This document shows, one piece after another, positions 1 to 12,716 of a stretch of 64,000 bases of DNA; the first letter of the stretch is position 1; each line of letters begins with the position of its first letter. A model generated the notes under the pieces. The model was given only the letters and a program-made list of their open reading frames with translations. It did no database searches and was not told the DNA's origin. The stretch is from positions 199,035-263,034 of the forward strand of contig NW_005200803.1 in NCBI RefSeq assembly GCF_000372725.1, read 5' to 3'. The translations under genes were made by a program, and so were the position numbers. The stretch comes from Emiliania huxleyi CCMP1516. Taxonomy: Eukaryota; Haptophyta; Isochrysidales; Noelaerhabdaceae.

Positions 1-1509
1 GGCGGCGGGGGTAGCGGCGAGGGTGGCGGCGGCGGCGGGGGCGGCGGGGGCGGCGGCGGGGGTAGCGGCGAGGGTGGCGGCGGGCGAGAAAGGCGCATCC
101 TGCCTCCCCGCTGCCGCTGCCGCTGCCGGGTTAGGAGGCGCACGGGCGACAGCCACGCTGCAGCTGTCCACGGCCAGGCCTCGGCTGCTCACGGCCGGCG
201 GCGGCGAGCTGCTCACGCTGGCCGCGGCGGCGGCGGACTCTGAGGAGCGGCGGCGGGAGAGCGAGGGCTTCATCGGCAGGGCGGCGGACTCTGAGGAGCG
301 GCGGCGGGAGAGCGAGGGCTTCGTCGGCAGGGCGGGTGGGCGTGGGCCGCCGGCGGGGGCATAGCCCGGCGCTGTCAGGCGCGACGCCAGCTGGGAGGCC
401 TCCTCGAGTGAGAGCGGCGCCCTCCTCTCCCCGCCCTCGAGCCGCCAGGCCTCGGTACGGTCTGCGCTCCACGCGACGCCCTCGCCTTCCGCTCCGCCGT
501 GGTGCCACGAGAGCTCCGCCTCGCCGCTCGCGTACGTGTACGTCGCCGGCCCCGTCATGACGCCGCCGTCCCACCGTCCTTCGCACGCGTCGCCGTTCGA
601 GTACTCCATTCGGCCGTCGCCGTGTCGCAAGCCACGCGCATACTCTCCCGTGTAGACGTCGCCAGTGTCGTAAAAGTACGAGCCGCGCCCGTTCCGCTCC
701 CCAGCAAAGAAGCCGCCGACGTACCGCTCCCCGTTCGCCTCGACATACGCGCCGCTCCCTTGCATCTGCCCGTGCACCCACTCACCCTCGTACTGGCCCC
801 GCCCGCCGGCAAAGACCATAGCCCCTCGCCCGTGCGGATTCCCTTTACGGTCGCGTGGCCCCTCGCCCGAAGGAACGCCGGCAACCAGCTTGAGGCAGTA
901 CACGTCCCCTTCCGATCGCACCAGCTGCACCAACGCGCCGCCGCCGCGGGCCAGCGCGCCGCCGCCGCCGCCGCCCTCACCCTCCTCCTCCGGGTCGCGA
1001 ACCCAGTGCAGCAGGCAGCGCAGCAAGCTTCCCGGCCTCTGGCCGCCGCCGCCGCCGCCTTCCGACAACACACCGCGCGCCGCCGCGCCGCCACCGCCAC
1101 CTCCTCCTCCGCCGAGGACGTAGTCGTCGCCGATCAGCACGGCGTCGCCATCCTCGACGGCGTCGTCGCCGCCCTTCGCCTCGAGCCTCGCCTCGAGCGC
1201 CGCTGCGCGCGACTCCGACGCCTCGAGCCGAGACTCGAGGTCGGCGGTGCGCCGCCTCTCGCTCTCGAGCTGGCGGAGGAGCTGCTCCACCGTCGCCGTC
1301 CGATGCAGCAAATCCGCGACACGGATGAAGCGTCCGCCTTGGCCCACGGCTGAAGCCTCAACCGCCGCCTCCTCCGCTGCGGCCTCGGCCTCGGCCGCTG
1401 CTATCGACGCCGCGCTCGCAGTCTCGACTGGCGTGCGAGGCGTGTGCGCCGTCGGCGCGTCGAATGGGTCGTCCTCTTCGTCGTCCGATGGCGGCGGCGG
1501 GCTGGACAT
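1..1509 (-). CDS. MORN-repeat protein, C-terminus cut by window edge
   Basis: One open frame runs from an ATG at 1507-1509 to the window edge (503 codons, no stop seen). Order: an acidic, Ala/Glu-rich start; a heptad-like stretch at about residues 75-110 (LESERRRTADLESRLEASES) suggesting a coiled coil; a Gly-rich linker; four MORN motifs at about 235-330 (YEGEWVHGQMQGSG, YVGGFFAGERNGRG, YTGEYARGLRHGDG, CEGRWDGGVMTGPA); then a segment GEGVAWSADRTEAWRL...SLEEA and a Ser/Arg and Ala/Pro tail. The tail contains a 17-residue tandem duplication (LPxKPSLSRRRSSESAA), coded by a 51-bp repeat at about 230-331. MORN repeats commonly bind membranes or act as scaffolds; no enzyme domain is visible. The C-terminal SLEEA segment matches one in the MORN fragment at 56145. 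Confidence 0.85.
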   Translation of the reverse strand, partial: MSSPPPPSDDEEDDPFDAPTAHTPRTPVETASAASIAAAEAEAAAEEAAVEASAVGQGGRFIRVADLLHRTATVEQLLRQLESERRRTADLESRLEASESRAAALEARLEAKGGDDAVEDGDAVLIGDDYVLGGGGGGGGGAAARGVLSEGGGGGGQRPGSLLRCLLHWVRDPEEEGEGGGGGGALARGGGALVQLVRSEGDVYCLKLVAGVPSGEGPRDRKGNPHGRGAMVFAGGRGQYEGEWVHGQMQGSGAYVEANGERYVGGFFAGERNGRGSYFYDTGDVYTGEYARGLRHGDGRMEYSNGDACEGRWDGGVMTGPATYTYASGEAELSWHHGGAEGEGVAWSADRTEAWRLEGGERRAPLSLEEASQLASRLTAPGYAPAGGPRPPALPTKPSLSRRRSSESAALPMKPSLSRRRSSESAAAAASVSSSPPPAVSSRGLAVDSCSVAVARAPPNPAAAAAAGRQDAPFSPAATLAATPAAAPAAPAAAATLAATPAA

Positions 1510-2300
1510 AGAGCTCTAGTGTGACCAAGACTGACTGAGTGTGACCACGCCAAAGGACGCTCTCGCGAGGTTTCGGGTATCCCCCGTAATGTTTTTTTTC
1601 TTTTTTGAGAGCGCTGGGTGCCGACGTCGACCGAAGTAGGCCGACTGTCGTGCTGTCCTGTCTGCTCTCGCTGTCTGCTCTCGACTGTCGTGTGCGTGCG
1701 TGATCTTGGGCCCGGGGTTGTGCCTTTGTGTGAGCATCTCCACACACACATCCTGTGAAGGGTCCGCGGTTGTGTTTTTGTGAAGGGTTCGTAAAACGGC
1801 CCCTTTTCGCAATTAAAACTCCTGGGCTCTCAATGCCTAGCCCGCCGTTCTGTCAGCCGCGGCCCGCATGTCCAGACAGTGCGGGCCTCGACGCCACACT
1901 AGGTCCATTGGGTTGAACCCTGGCTTGTCTCGAAGGTGAGGTATAGAGGGTCACATGGGGAATGCGAACTCGTCATGATGCGCGGCGACGGCGGCGTCGA
2001 TATCTATCGACGCCGCCGCCCCGCGCTCCAGAACGGTCGCGTACGCATATGCGCACAACTAGGTACGTGCTGCCCCCATTGGATTTGGGCCATACACCGT
2101 CAAAGGTCCCTCTCCACTCCTCCTTGCACCACTGAAGCATATGCAGCTGATGTGAGCAAGGTCGCCTAAGCGGCCCCCCTCGCTGTGGGTTGCCGTAGTT
2201 GGACCAATGCCACGCGTTGTGGCGAAGATGGCCTTACGCAGAGCCTGGCCGGGCCGTCTTCGGGCCCGGCCGCCCTAACAGTACGACGCATACGCGCCGC
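1510..2300. other. Intergenic stretch upstream of the MORN gene
   Basis: No gene recognised. It holds a T-rich run at about 1591-1606 (upstream of the minus-strand MORN gene) and then leads into the 378-bp repeat array. Confidence 0.5.
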
Positions 2301-5300
2301 GACCGCTTCAAATGTCGCCGCCGCCGCAAGGCGGACGGCGCCTACCGCCCAGCCAACAGTGGCGAGGGCGGGGGAAAGGTGAATTCGAGCCGCCCGCACG
2401 CTCGTGCGGTAGGGAGGCTCGTGTAGAGCACGCCGTGCGCAAGCACAGGTGCGCGTTTGAAGCATGGAGTCGCAGCAGCGAAGGCTGCTGTTTACTGGTT
2501 TGTGGCACGCCACGCGTCTCGCGCGGTGAGTGCTGAGATACGCCCCGAGCACGATCGCCGGGGCGGCTGCATGACTAGAACGACCCGTGCCGTGGCACAG
2601 GTCGAGTAGAGAGGGCCGCACACGCGTCCTTGCGGGCGGCCCGTTGTGAAGGATCGAGCACACCGAAGCGAGGTGTGCTCGTGTTGCAAGTGTCGCCGCC
2701 GCCGCAAGGCGGACGGCGCCCGCCGCCCAGCCAACAGTGGCTAGGGCGGGGGGAGGGTGGATTCGAGCCGCCCGCACGCTCGTGCGGTAGGGAGGCTCGT
2801 GTAGAGCACGCCGTGCGCAAGCGCAGGTGCGCGTTTGAAGCATGCAGTCGCAGCAGAGAAGGCTGCTGTTTACTGGTTTGTGGCACGCCACGCGTCTCGC
2901 GCGGTGAGTGCTGAGGTACGCCCCGAGCACGATCGCCGGGGCGGCTGCATGACTAGAACGACCCGTGCCGTGGCACAGGTCGAGTAGAGAGGGCCGCACA
3001 CGCGTCCTTGCGGGCGGCCCGTTGTGAAGGATCGAGCACACCGAAGCGAGGTGTGCTCGTGTTGCAAGTGTCGCCGCCGCCGCAAGGCGGACGGCGCCCG
3101 CCGCCCAGCCAACAGTGGCTAGGGCGGGGGAAGGGTGGATTCGAGCCGCCCGCACGCTCGTGTGGCCGGGAGGCTCGTGGAGAGCACGCCGTGCGCAAGC
3201 ACAGGTGCGCGTTCGAAGCATGGAGTCGCAGCAGCGGAGGCTGCTGCTTACTGGTTTGTGGCACGCCACGCGTCTCGCGCGGTGAGTGCTGAGATACGCC
3301 CCGAGCACGATCGCCGGGGCGGCTGCATGACTAGAACGACCCGTGCCGTGGCACAGGTCGAGTAGAGAGGGCCGCACACGCGTCCTTGCGGGCGGCCCGT
3401 TGTGAAGGATCGAGCACACCGAAGCGAGGTGTGCTCGTGTTGCAAGTGTCGCCGCCGCCGCAAGGCGGACGGCGCCCGCCGCCCAGCCAACAGTCGGTAG
3501 GGCGGGGGAAGGGTGGATTCGAGCCGCCCGCACGCTCGTGCGCAAGTGTCGCCGCCGCCGCAAGGCGGACGGCGCCCGCCGCCCAGCCAGCAGTGGCTAG
3601 GGCGGGGGAAGGGTGGATTCGAGCCGCCCGCACGCTCGTGTGGCCGGGAGGCTCGTGGAGAGCACGCCGTGCGCAAGCACAGGTGCGCGTTCGAAGCATG
3701 GAGTCGCAGCAGCGGAGGCTGCTGCTTACTGGTTTGTGGCACGCCACGCGTCTCGCGCGGTGAGTGCTGAGATACGCCCCGAGCACGATCGCCGGGGCGG
3801 CTGCATGACTAGAACGACCCGTGCCGTGGCACCGGTCGAGTAGAGAGGGCCGCACACGCGTCCTTGCGGGCGGCCCGTTGTGAAGGATACGAGCACACCG
3901 AAGCGGGGTGTGCTCGTGGTGCAAGTGTCGCCGCCGCCGCAAGGCGGACGGCGCCCGCCGCCCAGCCAACAGTCGGTAGGGCGGGGGAAGGGTGGATTCG
4001 AGCCGCCCGCACGCTCGTGTGGCCGGGAGGCTCGTGGAGAGCACGCCGTGCGCAAGCACAGGTGCGCGTTCGAAGCATGGAGTCGCAGCAGCGGAGGCTG
4101 CTGCTTACTGGTTTGTGGCACGCCACGCGTCTCGCGCGGTGAGTGCTGAGATACGCCCCGAGCACGATCGCCGGGGCGGCTGCATGACTAGAACGACCCG
4201 TGCCGTGGCACAGGTCGAGTAGAGAGGGCCGCACACCCACGCGTCCTTGCGGGCGGCCCGTTGTGAAGGATCGAGCACACCGAAGCGAGGTGTGCTCGTG
4301 TTGCAAGTGTCGCCGCCGCCGCAAGGCGGACGGCGCCCGCAGCCCAGCCAGCAGTGGCTAGGGCGGGGGAAGGGTGGATTCGAGCCGCCCGCACGCTCGT
4401 GCGGTAGGGAGGCTCGTGTAGAGCACGCCGTGCGCAAGCACAGGTGCGCGTTTGAAGCATTCGAGTCACAGCAGCGAAGGCTGCTGCTTACTGGTTTGTG
4501 GCACGCCACGCGTCTCGCGCGGTGAGTGCTGAGATACGCCCCGAGCACGATCGCCGGGGCGGCTGCATGACTAGAACGACCCGTGCCGTGGCACCGGTCG
4601 AGTAGAGAGGGCCGCACACGCGTCCTTGCGGGCGGCCCGTTGTGAAGGATCGAGCACACCGAAGCGAGGTGTGCTCGTGTTGCAAGTGTCGCCGCCGCCG
4701 CAAGGCGGACGGCGCCCACCGCCCAGCCAACAGTCGGTAGGGCGGGGGAAGGGTGGATTCGAGCCGCCCGCACGCTCGTGCGGTAGGGAGGCTCGTGTAG
4801 AGCACGCCGTGCGCAAGCACAGGTGCGCGTTCGAAGCATTCGAGTCACAGCAGCGGAGGCTGCTGCTTACTGGTTTGTGGCACGCCACGCGTCTCGCGCG
4901 GTGAGTGCTGAGATACGCCCCGAGCACGATCGCCGGGGCGGCTGCATGACTAGAACGACCCGTGCCGTGGCTCAGGTCGAGTAGAGAGGGCCGCACACGC
5001 GTCCTTGCGGGCGGCCCGTTGTGAAGGATTGAGCACACCGAAGCGAGGCGTGCTCGTGTTGCAAGTGTCGCCGCCGCCGCAAGGCGGACGGCGCCCGCCG
5101 CCCAGCCAACAGTGGCTAGGGCGGGGAAAAGGTGGATTCGAGCCGCCCGCACGCTCGTGTGGCCGGGAGGCTCGTGTAGAGCACGCCGTGCGCAAGCACA
5201 GGTGCGCGTTTGAAGCATTCGAGTCGCAGCAGCGGAGGCTGCTGCTTACTGGTTTGTGGCACGCCACGCGTCTCGCGCGGTGAGTGCTGAGATACGCCCC

Positions 5301-5835
5301 GAGCACGATCGCCGGGGCGGCTGCATGACTAGAACGACCCGTGCCGTGGCACAGGTCGAGTAGAGAGGGCCGCACACGCGTCCTTGCGGGCGGCCCGTTG
5401 TGAAGGATCGAGCACACCGAAGCGAGGTGTGCTCGTGTTGCAAGTGTCGCCGCCGCCGCAAGGCGGACGGCGCCCGCCGCCCAGCCAGCAGTGGCTAGGG
5501 CGGGGGAAGGGTGGATTCGAGCCGCCCGCACGCTCGTGCGGTAGGGAGGCTCGTGTAGAGCAAGCCGTGCGCAAGCACAGGTGCGCGTTTGAAGCATTCG
5601 AGTCGCAGCAGCGAAGGCTGCTGCTTACTGGTTTGTGTGGCACGCCACGCGTCTCGCGCGGTGAGTGCTGGGATACGCCCGAGCACGATCGCCGGGGCGG
5701 CTGCGTGACTAGAACGACCCGTGCCGTGGCACAGGTCGAGTAGAGAGGGCCGCACACGCGTCCTTGCGGGCGGCCCGTTGTGAAGGATCGAGCGCGCCGA
5801 AGCGAGGCGTGCTCGTGTTGCAAGTGTCGCCGCCA
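2300..5835. repeat. Tandem array, about 378-bp unit, about 9 copies
   Basis: A shared anchor (CTGCATGACTAGAACGAC, one base changed in the last copy) starts at 2567, 2945, 3323, 3801, 4180, 4563, 4942, 5321 and 5701, so units are 378-383 bp except one of 478 bp that carries a 100-bp internal duplication near 3541-3640. Copies differ by few substitutions, so the array is young or homogenised. Each unit contains strong inverted repeats, for example a 9-bp perfect stem with a 7-base loop (GAGCACACC...GGTGTGCTC) and the palindrome GCACGCTCGTGC. Because 378 is a multiple of three, every frame stays open across copies, which makes long but meaningless reading frames on both strands. Confidence 0.9.
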
Positions 5836-5948
5836 CCGCTGCACGCTGGCTGGGCTATCGCCTGCAGGATGAGGCTAAAAGAGGCGTAGTTCCCCGCGTA
5901 GAGCACATAGCAAAAGGACTTCCGTTGACAGAGAGCTGCTCGATGTGA

Positions 5949-7133
5949 CGACGTGTGTCAGTGCGCGCTCTCCTTGATTCCTCCTTCGGACGTGTGCATG
6001 TGGCAGAGACGAGGAGCAGTCATCGTCTCCGGCGGCCGTGGCTTCCGCGCAACAGGACACGCCAGTGCGTGCTCTTCCACGAGCTGCACAAGGTGGCCAG
6101 CGCCACGGTTATCAATATGTGGAAGCACGGCTTGCAACCTAAAGCAAGTCCGATCAGATCTGGGTGCGTTCGCTTGCAAGCATCGATTGAGGGATACGCC
6201 TATTGGTGCGACGCTCTCTTATGGGATTGGAAAACAGAGATGTGCACCAAGACTGCGGATGCTGGATTCGCGAGCAGCATGCACCGTGACGTGGTGCCGC
6301 CGCCTCACCAATTGAATAGCAGCGCTGGTGTGCTCATCCATGGGCTGGGTGTGCACGCGCTTGCCGCTCGTCACCGTTCTACCTTTGGGCCGGAGCAGTG
6401 CGTGTCCGTGGCCATCGTGCGGGAGCCTCTCAGCAGGCTAATCTCCGCTTACATGTACTGCAAGGTTTCTCGGCTTGACCCGCTGTGCGCCAACCATATG
6501 CTTTACCCGCGCAGCGGAGGCGGCGCGGACCGCCTCTTCAAAAGAGTCCCGCTAGCTAAGTTCGCCGCGCACTGGGGCAACTATATGCTCAGGGAGCTTC
6601 TCATGGCGGAGTGGCCACAGGCCGGCGCAAAGTGTGGCATCCTCTGCCAAGCCAAGGCGGCCTCTCCAACGCTGGCGAGGCGAGCGCAGAGCGCGCCAAT
6701 CAAGATCCCGTGGTTTCTTCACAAGCTGGCACTCAACGGCAGCGACGACGCGCGCACTTCTGCGGGTAGGGCGGCGGTTCGCAGGGTCACTGCGCGGTTG
6801 CGCGGCTTCGAGGGCGGCTTCGGCACGTACGATGCGCTAGGCATCATGGAGAGGTGGAGCGACTCGATGGCGAACTTTGACGAGGCAGTGCCGCTCGCGC
6901 GAGGTGAGCGTTGGGCGCAAGCGACGGCGAGGCTGCGAGAGAAGGGCATCCGCAAGAGCGGCGAGGTGAAGGCGACGGAAGCCAAATATCTCAAGGAAGC
7001 GCATTGCTCGATGGAGATCCTCGGCCACCTCGCCGGCGACCTCTATCTCTACCATCGCGTGCTGCTACCGCTCTTCGAAGAGCAGCGTGGTGCTGGTGGC
7101 GGCAGCCGTATCGACGGAGCATGCGCGTCGTAG
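5949..7133 (+). CDS. Sulfotransferase-like protein (5' end unresolved)
   Basis: About 390 codons open after a stop at 5946-5948; the stop codon is at 7131-7133. Two hallmarks of PAPS-dependent sulfotransferases are visible: a 5'-phosphosulfate-binding loop at the start (VLFHELHKVASATVINMWK, compare the usual FxxxPKxGSTTL) and the 3'-phosphate motif VAIVREPLSRLISAY with its conserved Arg and Ser. The family transfers sulfate from PAPS to carbohydrates or other acceptors, usually in the Golgi; the substrate cannot be read here. There is no in-frame ATG before the P-loop, so an upstream exon is likely, with an acceptor somewhere between 5949 and about 6085. The P-loop Lys is present but the usual Gly is Ala. 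The gene starts about 110 bp after the satellite array. Confidence 0.75.
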   Translation, partial: RRVSVRALLDSSFGRVHVAETRSSHRLRRPWLPRNRTRQCVLFHELHKVASATVINMWKHGLQPKASPIRSGCVRLQASIEGYAYWCDALLWDWKTEMCTKTADAGFASSMHRDVVPPPHQLNSSAGVLIHGLGVHALAARHRSTFGPEQCVSVAIVREPLSRLISAYMYCKVSRLDPLCANHMLYPRSGGGADRLFKRVPLAKFAAHWGNYMLRELLMAEWPQAGAKCGILCQAKAASPTLARRAQSAPIKIPWFLHKLALNGSDDARTSAGRAAVRRVTARLRGFEGGFGTYDALGIMERWSDSMANFDEAVPLARGERWAQATARLREKGIRKSGEVKATEAKYLKEAHCSMEILGHLAGDLYLYHRVLLPLFEEQRGAGGGSRIDGACAS

Positions 7134-7248
7134 CTTCGTGTTCGTCGAGGATATAGCTCCCTTTTTTGTATGTTTTAGGAACAGTTTTAGCTTCATCGAG
7201 GCTGGGCAGGCCGAGGAGGGCGGCGACCTCGACCGACTATGGAGGACC

Positions 7249-8072
7249 CGGGCCGAGCGTTTTTGATCTCTGGGTCAGTGGGCGCCCGCCCGCCGCCTCT
7301 GAGGGGGTCGGGCCCCCTAGACTGAAAACAAAAACAAAATGCATAAACAGTCAAAAACAGCCTGCGAGAGCGGCGCTGCGCGCCGCCTACCTCGTGAGTC
7401 AGCAGGCTTTTTAACTACTATTAAGTGGAAGCAAGTTGCTTACACTTAATAGTGACGCCGCAAAAGGAGCGGGCGACGGCAATACACTTCCTGATGAAGG
7501 CTCGAGGATGTCATGTTGCGCGATGGCGTCATCCATTTCGTCAAGCCACCTTCATCGTGACCGTCGCCACCCTCGCCGCCGTCTCGCCTACGTCGCCGCC
7601 GTCGCCATCATGCGATGCAGGCCCATTCATGATGCAGGCCCAGCCACCCCCCTGGCTCCTATGCCGACGTGTCCAGCGTGCTCCCCCGTCCGCCGATGTC
7701 TCTGCTGCCGCCCAGCGGAGCTCTGCAGCGGGCCCTCCTCGCCGCTTTCGCTGCCGCTGCATCGCTGTCGGCTCGTCATTTCTGTCTACAGTCATTGGGG
7801 GCTGCCATCGCTGTTCTCTCTCTCTCCCTGGGTCAGCTCCAACCTGCCGTGTCGGGACGTCACCCCCTCGGCTCCACCCCCCCCCCCCTTCTCCGCTGAC
7901 TGCTTGCTGCTGCTGCTCGCTTTGTCCCAGGAGCCAGGTGCTTGTGTCTAATCGTAGTGGGGGCCCTGGCCCCCCTCTGTTTTCTGTTTTCTGTTTTTCA
8001 AAACGCCCGCCCGCCCGCCACCCCGAGGTGGCTCGGCCCCCCACTGACCCAGAGATCAAAAAACGTCGGCCC
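7249..8072. mobile_element. Fold-back / MITE-like element with ~33-bp terminal inverted repeats
   Basis: The segment 7249-7282 (core GATCTCTGGGTCAGTGG) recurs inverted at 8040-8072, with one base of length difference in a T-run. Just inside both ends are similar GC-rich palindromic blocks (GCCCGCCCGCC ... TCGGGCCCC). No transposase is recognised between the ends, so a non-autonomous element is the simplest reading. Confidence 0.55.
7417..7453. repeat. 17-bp hairpin
   Basis: ACTATTAAGTGGAAGCA at 7417-7433 pairs with 7437-7453 with a single mismatch and a 3-base loop. This AT-rich stem is unusual in the local GC-rich background and lies inside the fold-back element at 7249-8072. Confidence 0.7.
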
Positions 8073-8269
8073 CGTCGCCAGACGACGCGCAGGGCAGAAG
8101 ACGGTGAGGCGGAGCAGACGCGCAGGGCGAGACGAGGGAGGGAGCAGGACTTTGCGGAGATCAGCAGGAGGATGTACGAAGAGATTAGGAGCAGCAGGGA
8201 CCCGAGGGACCATGTGGAAGACGCGGCTAGTGCTAGTCCCCCATCGAGAGGACGACCCCGGCTAGTCGC

Positions 8270-8378
8270 CGACCACACCCACAAAGAACCCTGCACAAAG
8301 ATCGCAAGGGCGGGGACCTGTTCCTTTTTACCCATCTCACAGTAGAGAGGTGTCCGTTTTTATTTATTTATTTATTGG
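8270..8378 (-). repeat. Dispersed repeat ending in (AATA)n, relative at 18920-19010
   Basis: Read on the minus strand this begins AATAAATAAATAAATAAAA, then CGG-CAC, then a segment containing AGGTCCCCGCCC. The plus-strand sequence at 18920-19010 has the same order (tetranucleotide run, CGGGCACG, then CAGGGTCCCCACC). The tetranucleotide run suggests a retroposon junction but no coding part is visible. Confidence 0.45.
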
Positions 8379-8481
8379 GCAGGCCAGCTGTTAATGTGTA
8401 TGTTGAGCTCTACACACGCGCGAAGTATGACTTCAAATCAGGCCATTATATTTTAGAACTCGAAAGAAAAGGCTTCTCCGC

Positions 8482-10000
8482 TCACCCTCCACCCAGCAGG
8501 CCGTCGGTACGCATCCCTTCCATCCATGCCGCCGCCATGTGCGCCGCGCCCCGGCGGTCGGGGTGGATGCCGTCAATGAGCATACGGCAAGTGACCGCAG
8601 TCGACATGTTGACCACCCGAAGCCGCGCCACCGGGCAGGCCGTGGGGGGCTTGCGCCTCAGCCTAAGTACAGGGCGGCCGCTCGAAGACGCGATGTGCAT
8701 CGCGATTGTGCACTTGTGGCCGCATCTCCCACATCTCGGCAACATCTCGGATTGCCTGGCGGCGATACCCTCAAGTCGGGCGTGGTAGTCGGCCTCGACG
8801 CCCCGCCGTCGTCGCTGCGCCGCCTCGCCGCCGCGGCAGTGCGGAATGGGCAGCGCGAGCAGCACAGTCGCCTATGGCCATCCTTGCGCGGAAATGGATA
8901 GCCGCTGCGAGGCCACTCAATCGTGGTAGGGCTGCAGTGGCCTGCGGCGCGGAGCGGCAGAGGCGGCGGAGGATCGATCGGACGTTGGAGGCGACCGAGG
9001 CGACCGAGACGCCTAGGCACAACGGAGAGGCGTGAGGAGGCACCGCACTCAACTGGGTGGTGACCGATGCGACCCGGGCGCCCTCGCGCAAGACTCGCTT
9101 GGTGAGGTCGTTTGTTCCGATGTGGAGGAGCGCCGCGTGGGGAGGCGCCTGCCGAGAGCGATCGACTTGAAGGGACTCTGTTCACATCTCCAATGGAGAG
9201 GCACCACTCTCAGAGTCGCCGGCCGCAGCGCGTCAAGCCAGGTGGCGATAGATCCACGCTGAGGCTGCCGATCGTGCCTAGGCAGCATCGGAGCCCTTGC
9301 CACTTGCCTTGGCGCTGGCAGCGGGAGAGGCGGTGGCAGCGGTGGTGGCGCTTGCGGCAGCGATGGGCAGGTGCTGGGAGCAGCATTGGTGGGGCGGGGC
9401 CGTGAGAGGGGTGCCCGCGTAGTAGCTGTTCCGCTGTCCAGCCCCAGTGGCCTTCGTGCCGCTGCGCTTCCACCGGCCAGTCCGCCTCGGATCCCAGCGG
9501 CGCACCAGCCGTCGCATTGCGCCCTGCGGGATTGGCGGGAGCAGGGCAGGCGCTGAGCGAGACTGATGCGCCACGGGCCGACGCATGCACATGTAAGTGC
9601 GCTTGCAAACACATGCGTGGCCCCTGCGCGCGCGCGTGCGCTTGCGTGTGTGCTGTGGGCGTGCGTCTTTGTGGGGACTCAAAGCTATACGTGCGGCCAG
9701 GAATTTGCACAGCTCACCAATCTTGCGATCATACACGCCGAGCATTGAGCCTGGTTGGGGAAGAGGGGTGGGTAGAGCTGGCAGACAGCGTGGGCCGAGG
9801 CCACTGCATGGCACACAGACAGGTGCACGCCGGAGCTGGGAGCGGGCGGGCGGCAGCGCACCAAGCCAGCGGACAGAGCGGCCCTCTCTAGAAAGGGAAG
9901 CGTGGAGGTGGTAGCGCCACGCACGCGCCTTGACGCCGCCGTCGGTGATCGAGTCGCCGAGTGCGAGCAGCCTGAGCGGATCTGCAGGGGACGAGGGCAT
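8482..10000 (-). CDS. SGNH/GDSL-family hydrolase, spliced
   Basis: Three of the family's signature blocks lie in order on the minus strand, in different frames, so the gene is spliced. Block I is LRLLALGDSITDGG (nucleophile Ser) a few codons after an ATG at 9998-10000. Block III is ALLHIGTNDLTK at about 9145-9100, preceded by an AG acceptor near 9157. Block V is LIDGIHPDRRG at about 8590-8550, supplying the catalytic Asp-x-x-His. The stop is at 8482-8484. The family hydrolyses esters of lipids, carbohydrates or acyl groups; the substrate is not evident. Internal exon limits between about 9890 and 9160 and between 9030 and 8800 are unresolved. No signal peptide is obvious. The order and completeness of the catalytic blocks make the family call firm. 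Confidence 0.8.
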
Positions 10001-11039
10001 GGCGTCCCCCCGAGTCGCCCGCCGATGACACCCGCGACAGGATTCCACAGTATGTCGACGCGGTACCTGAGCGCCATGCTGCGAGCTCAGTCGTGGGTAC
10101 CTGCCATGCTGCGAGCTCAGTCGTGGGTAAATGAAGGACGGAACTCACAGGGTTGACACATAGGCAGGAAGGTAAACGCCAGGCGATTCCCAAGCTGCAG
10201 AAACGAACGAGCTTTTAGAGAGAGATTTTTAGCAATACCAAACAAATCTAACACTCACGCGTCGTTTGGGGCCTGGAGCCCTGTTCACGCGCGCGCGAGA
10301 CGTGCAGACAGGTTATAGTGGCTACAAGCATAGCCATAGGGACTGACTGAGATTATGGTGCGGGCGGAACGCGCTGGTGCTACCCGGACATACGCGCGGA
10401 GCGCGCTAGCTAGACACCGCGCCCCCGCGGGCGGAGCGCGCGGCTAGATGACTCACACACCATTGCTCCGAGTTAGAGGGGAAAATCGCCATGTTACTTA
10501 CGCCGTTTCCCTGCGAACGCGCACCCCCCAGCGGCTAGGGCTCTCTTGCCCGCAACCCGATCCCGATCATCTGCCCCCCGCTGGGTGTGCTTCTTAGCCC
10601 CTGGGCGCGCTGTGCGCTTTCCACTGCGGGACGCGGCCACGAAAGGTGTCCAGACCCCAGTTCCGGCGGACGCAGCGAGCGTCGGGACTCCGTCCCAGCA
10701 GACGAAGTCTTCCTCGTGGGCTCCACGGCCCGGATCGCGAGCTCGATCGATGTGCCGACAAACAGGAAGAGCCGAGCGGCAAGAAGGGCTCGATGGGGAG
10801 CGAGAACCGTCAAACGTGCTCACTCACGGAGGTTTCGGAAGTCCACCCTGATGCGGTCGATTCCCCCCAGGTTGATCAACCGCGCTCCAGCAGCGAGCGG
10901 TGCAGAGCGGCTACCGACATGACAGTTGGCGACGGCGTCTGAGTCTACGGAGGTAGGTAGGTAGGTAGTAAGGTGAAGTCTACGGAAATACGGAATTGTA
11001 CTATACCATACCCCGCAAAAAGTTGGAACCCTGGAACAG
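10001..11039. other. Intergenic region
   Basis: No gene recognised. It contains a 24-base tandem pair of CATGCTGCGAGCTCAGTCGTGGGTA near 10075-10128, GC-rich inverted repeats near 10385-10445, and a (GGTA)n run with GTAAGGTGAAG at about 10950-10976 that matches part of the dispersed repeat at 28320-28390. Confidence 0.4.
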
Positions 11040-12418
<1,379 letters not shown>

Positions 12419-12716
12419 GGAAGAGCCAGTGTTTGCGTTGAGCGGGGTGCCCCAAGCCCACCGAAGGCCCACGCGCCACGCCCTACCCCTTCTTTGTTAT
12501 AAGCGGATTTGCCGAGCGAGACTCGCACACACGGAACACCTTACCTTACCTTACCTACCTTACCTCGACACTTGCACGGTCGCACATCCTCCCCCCCACC
12601 GTAAAGTGGTTGCGAGATTTTGGATGAGATGGTGCAGCCCCAGACAAACAACCCTCGAGTGCGTGTGCCCCGTCAACCGTACTGGGACGTGAGTGACACT
12701 GACTGGCTGACTGACA

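Noticed and set aside
2166-3563. Long minus-strand frame (465 codons) and many overlapping frames across 2166-5906
   Set aside because: Product of the 378-bp tandem repeat, whose length is a multiple of three; both strands and several frames are equally open and no protein motif is present.
2300-5835. rRNA, snRNA or spliced-leader array
   Set aside because: No 5S, 5.8S, SL or U-RNA core sequence is recognisable in the unit; only generic hairpins.
12537-12570. Telomere-like repeat (CCTTACCTTACCTTACC)
   Set aside because: Not the CCCTAA type expected, only a few units, and internal to a gene-rich region; a similar short run occurs at 38395.
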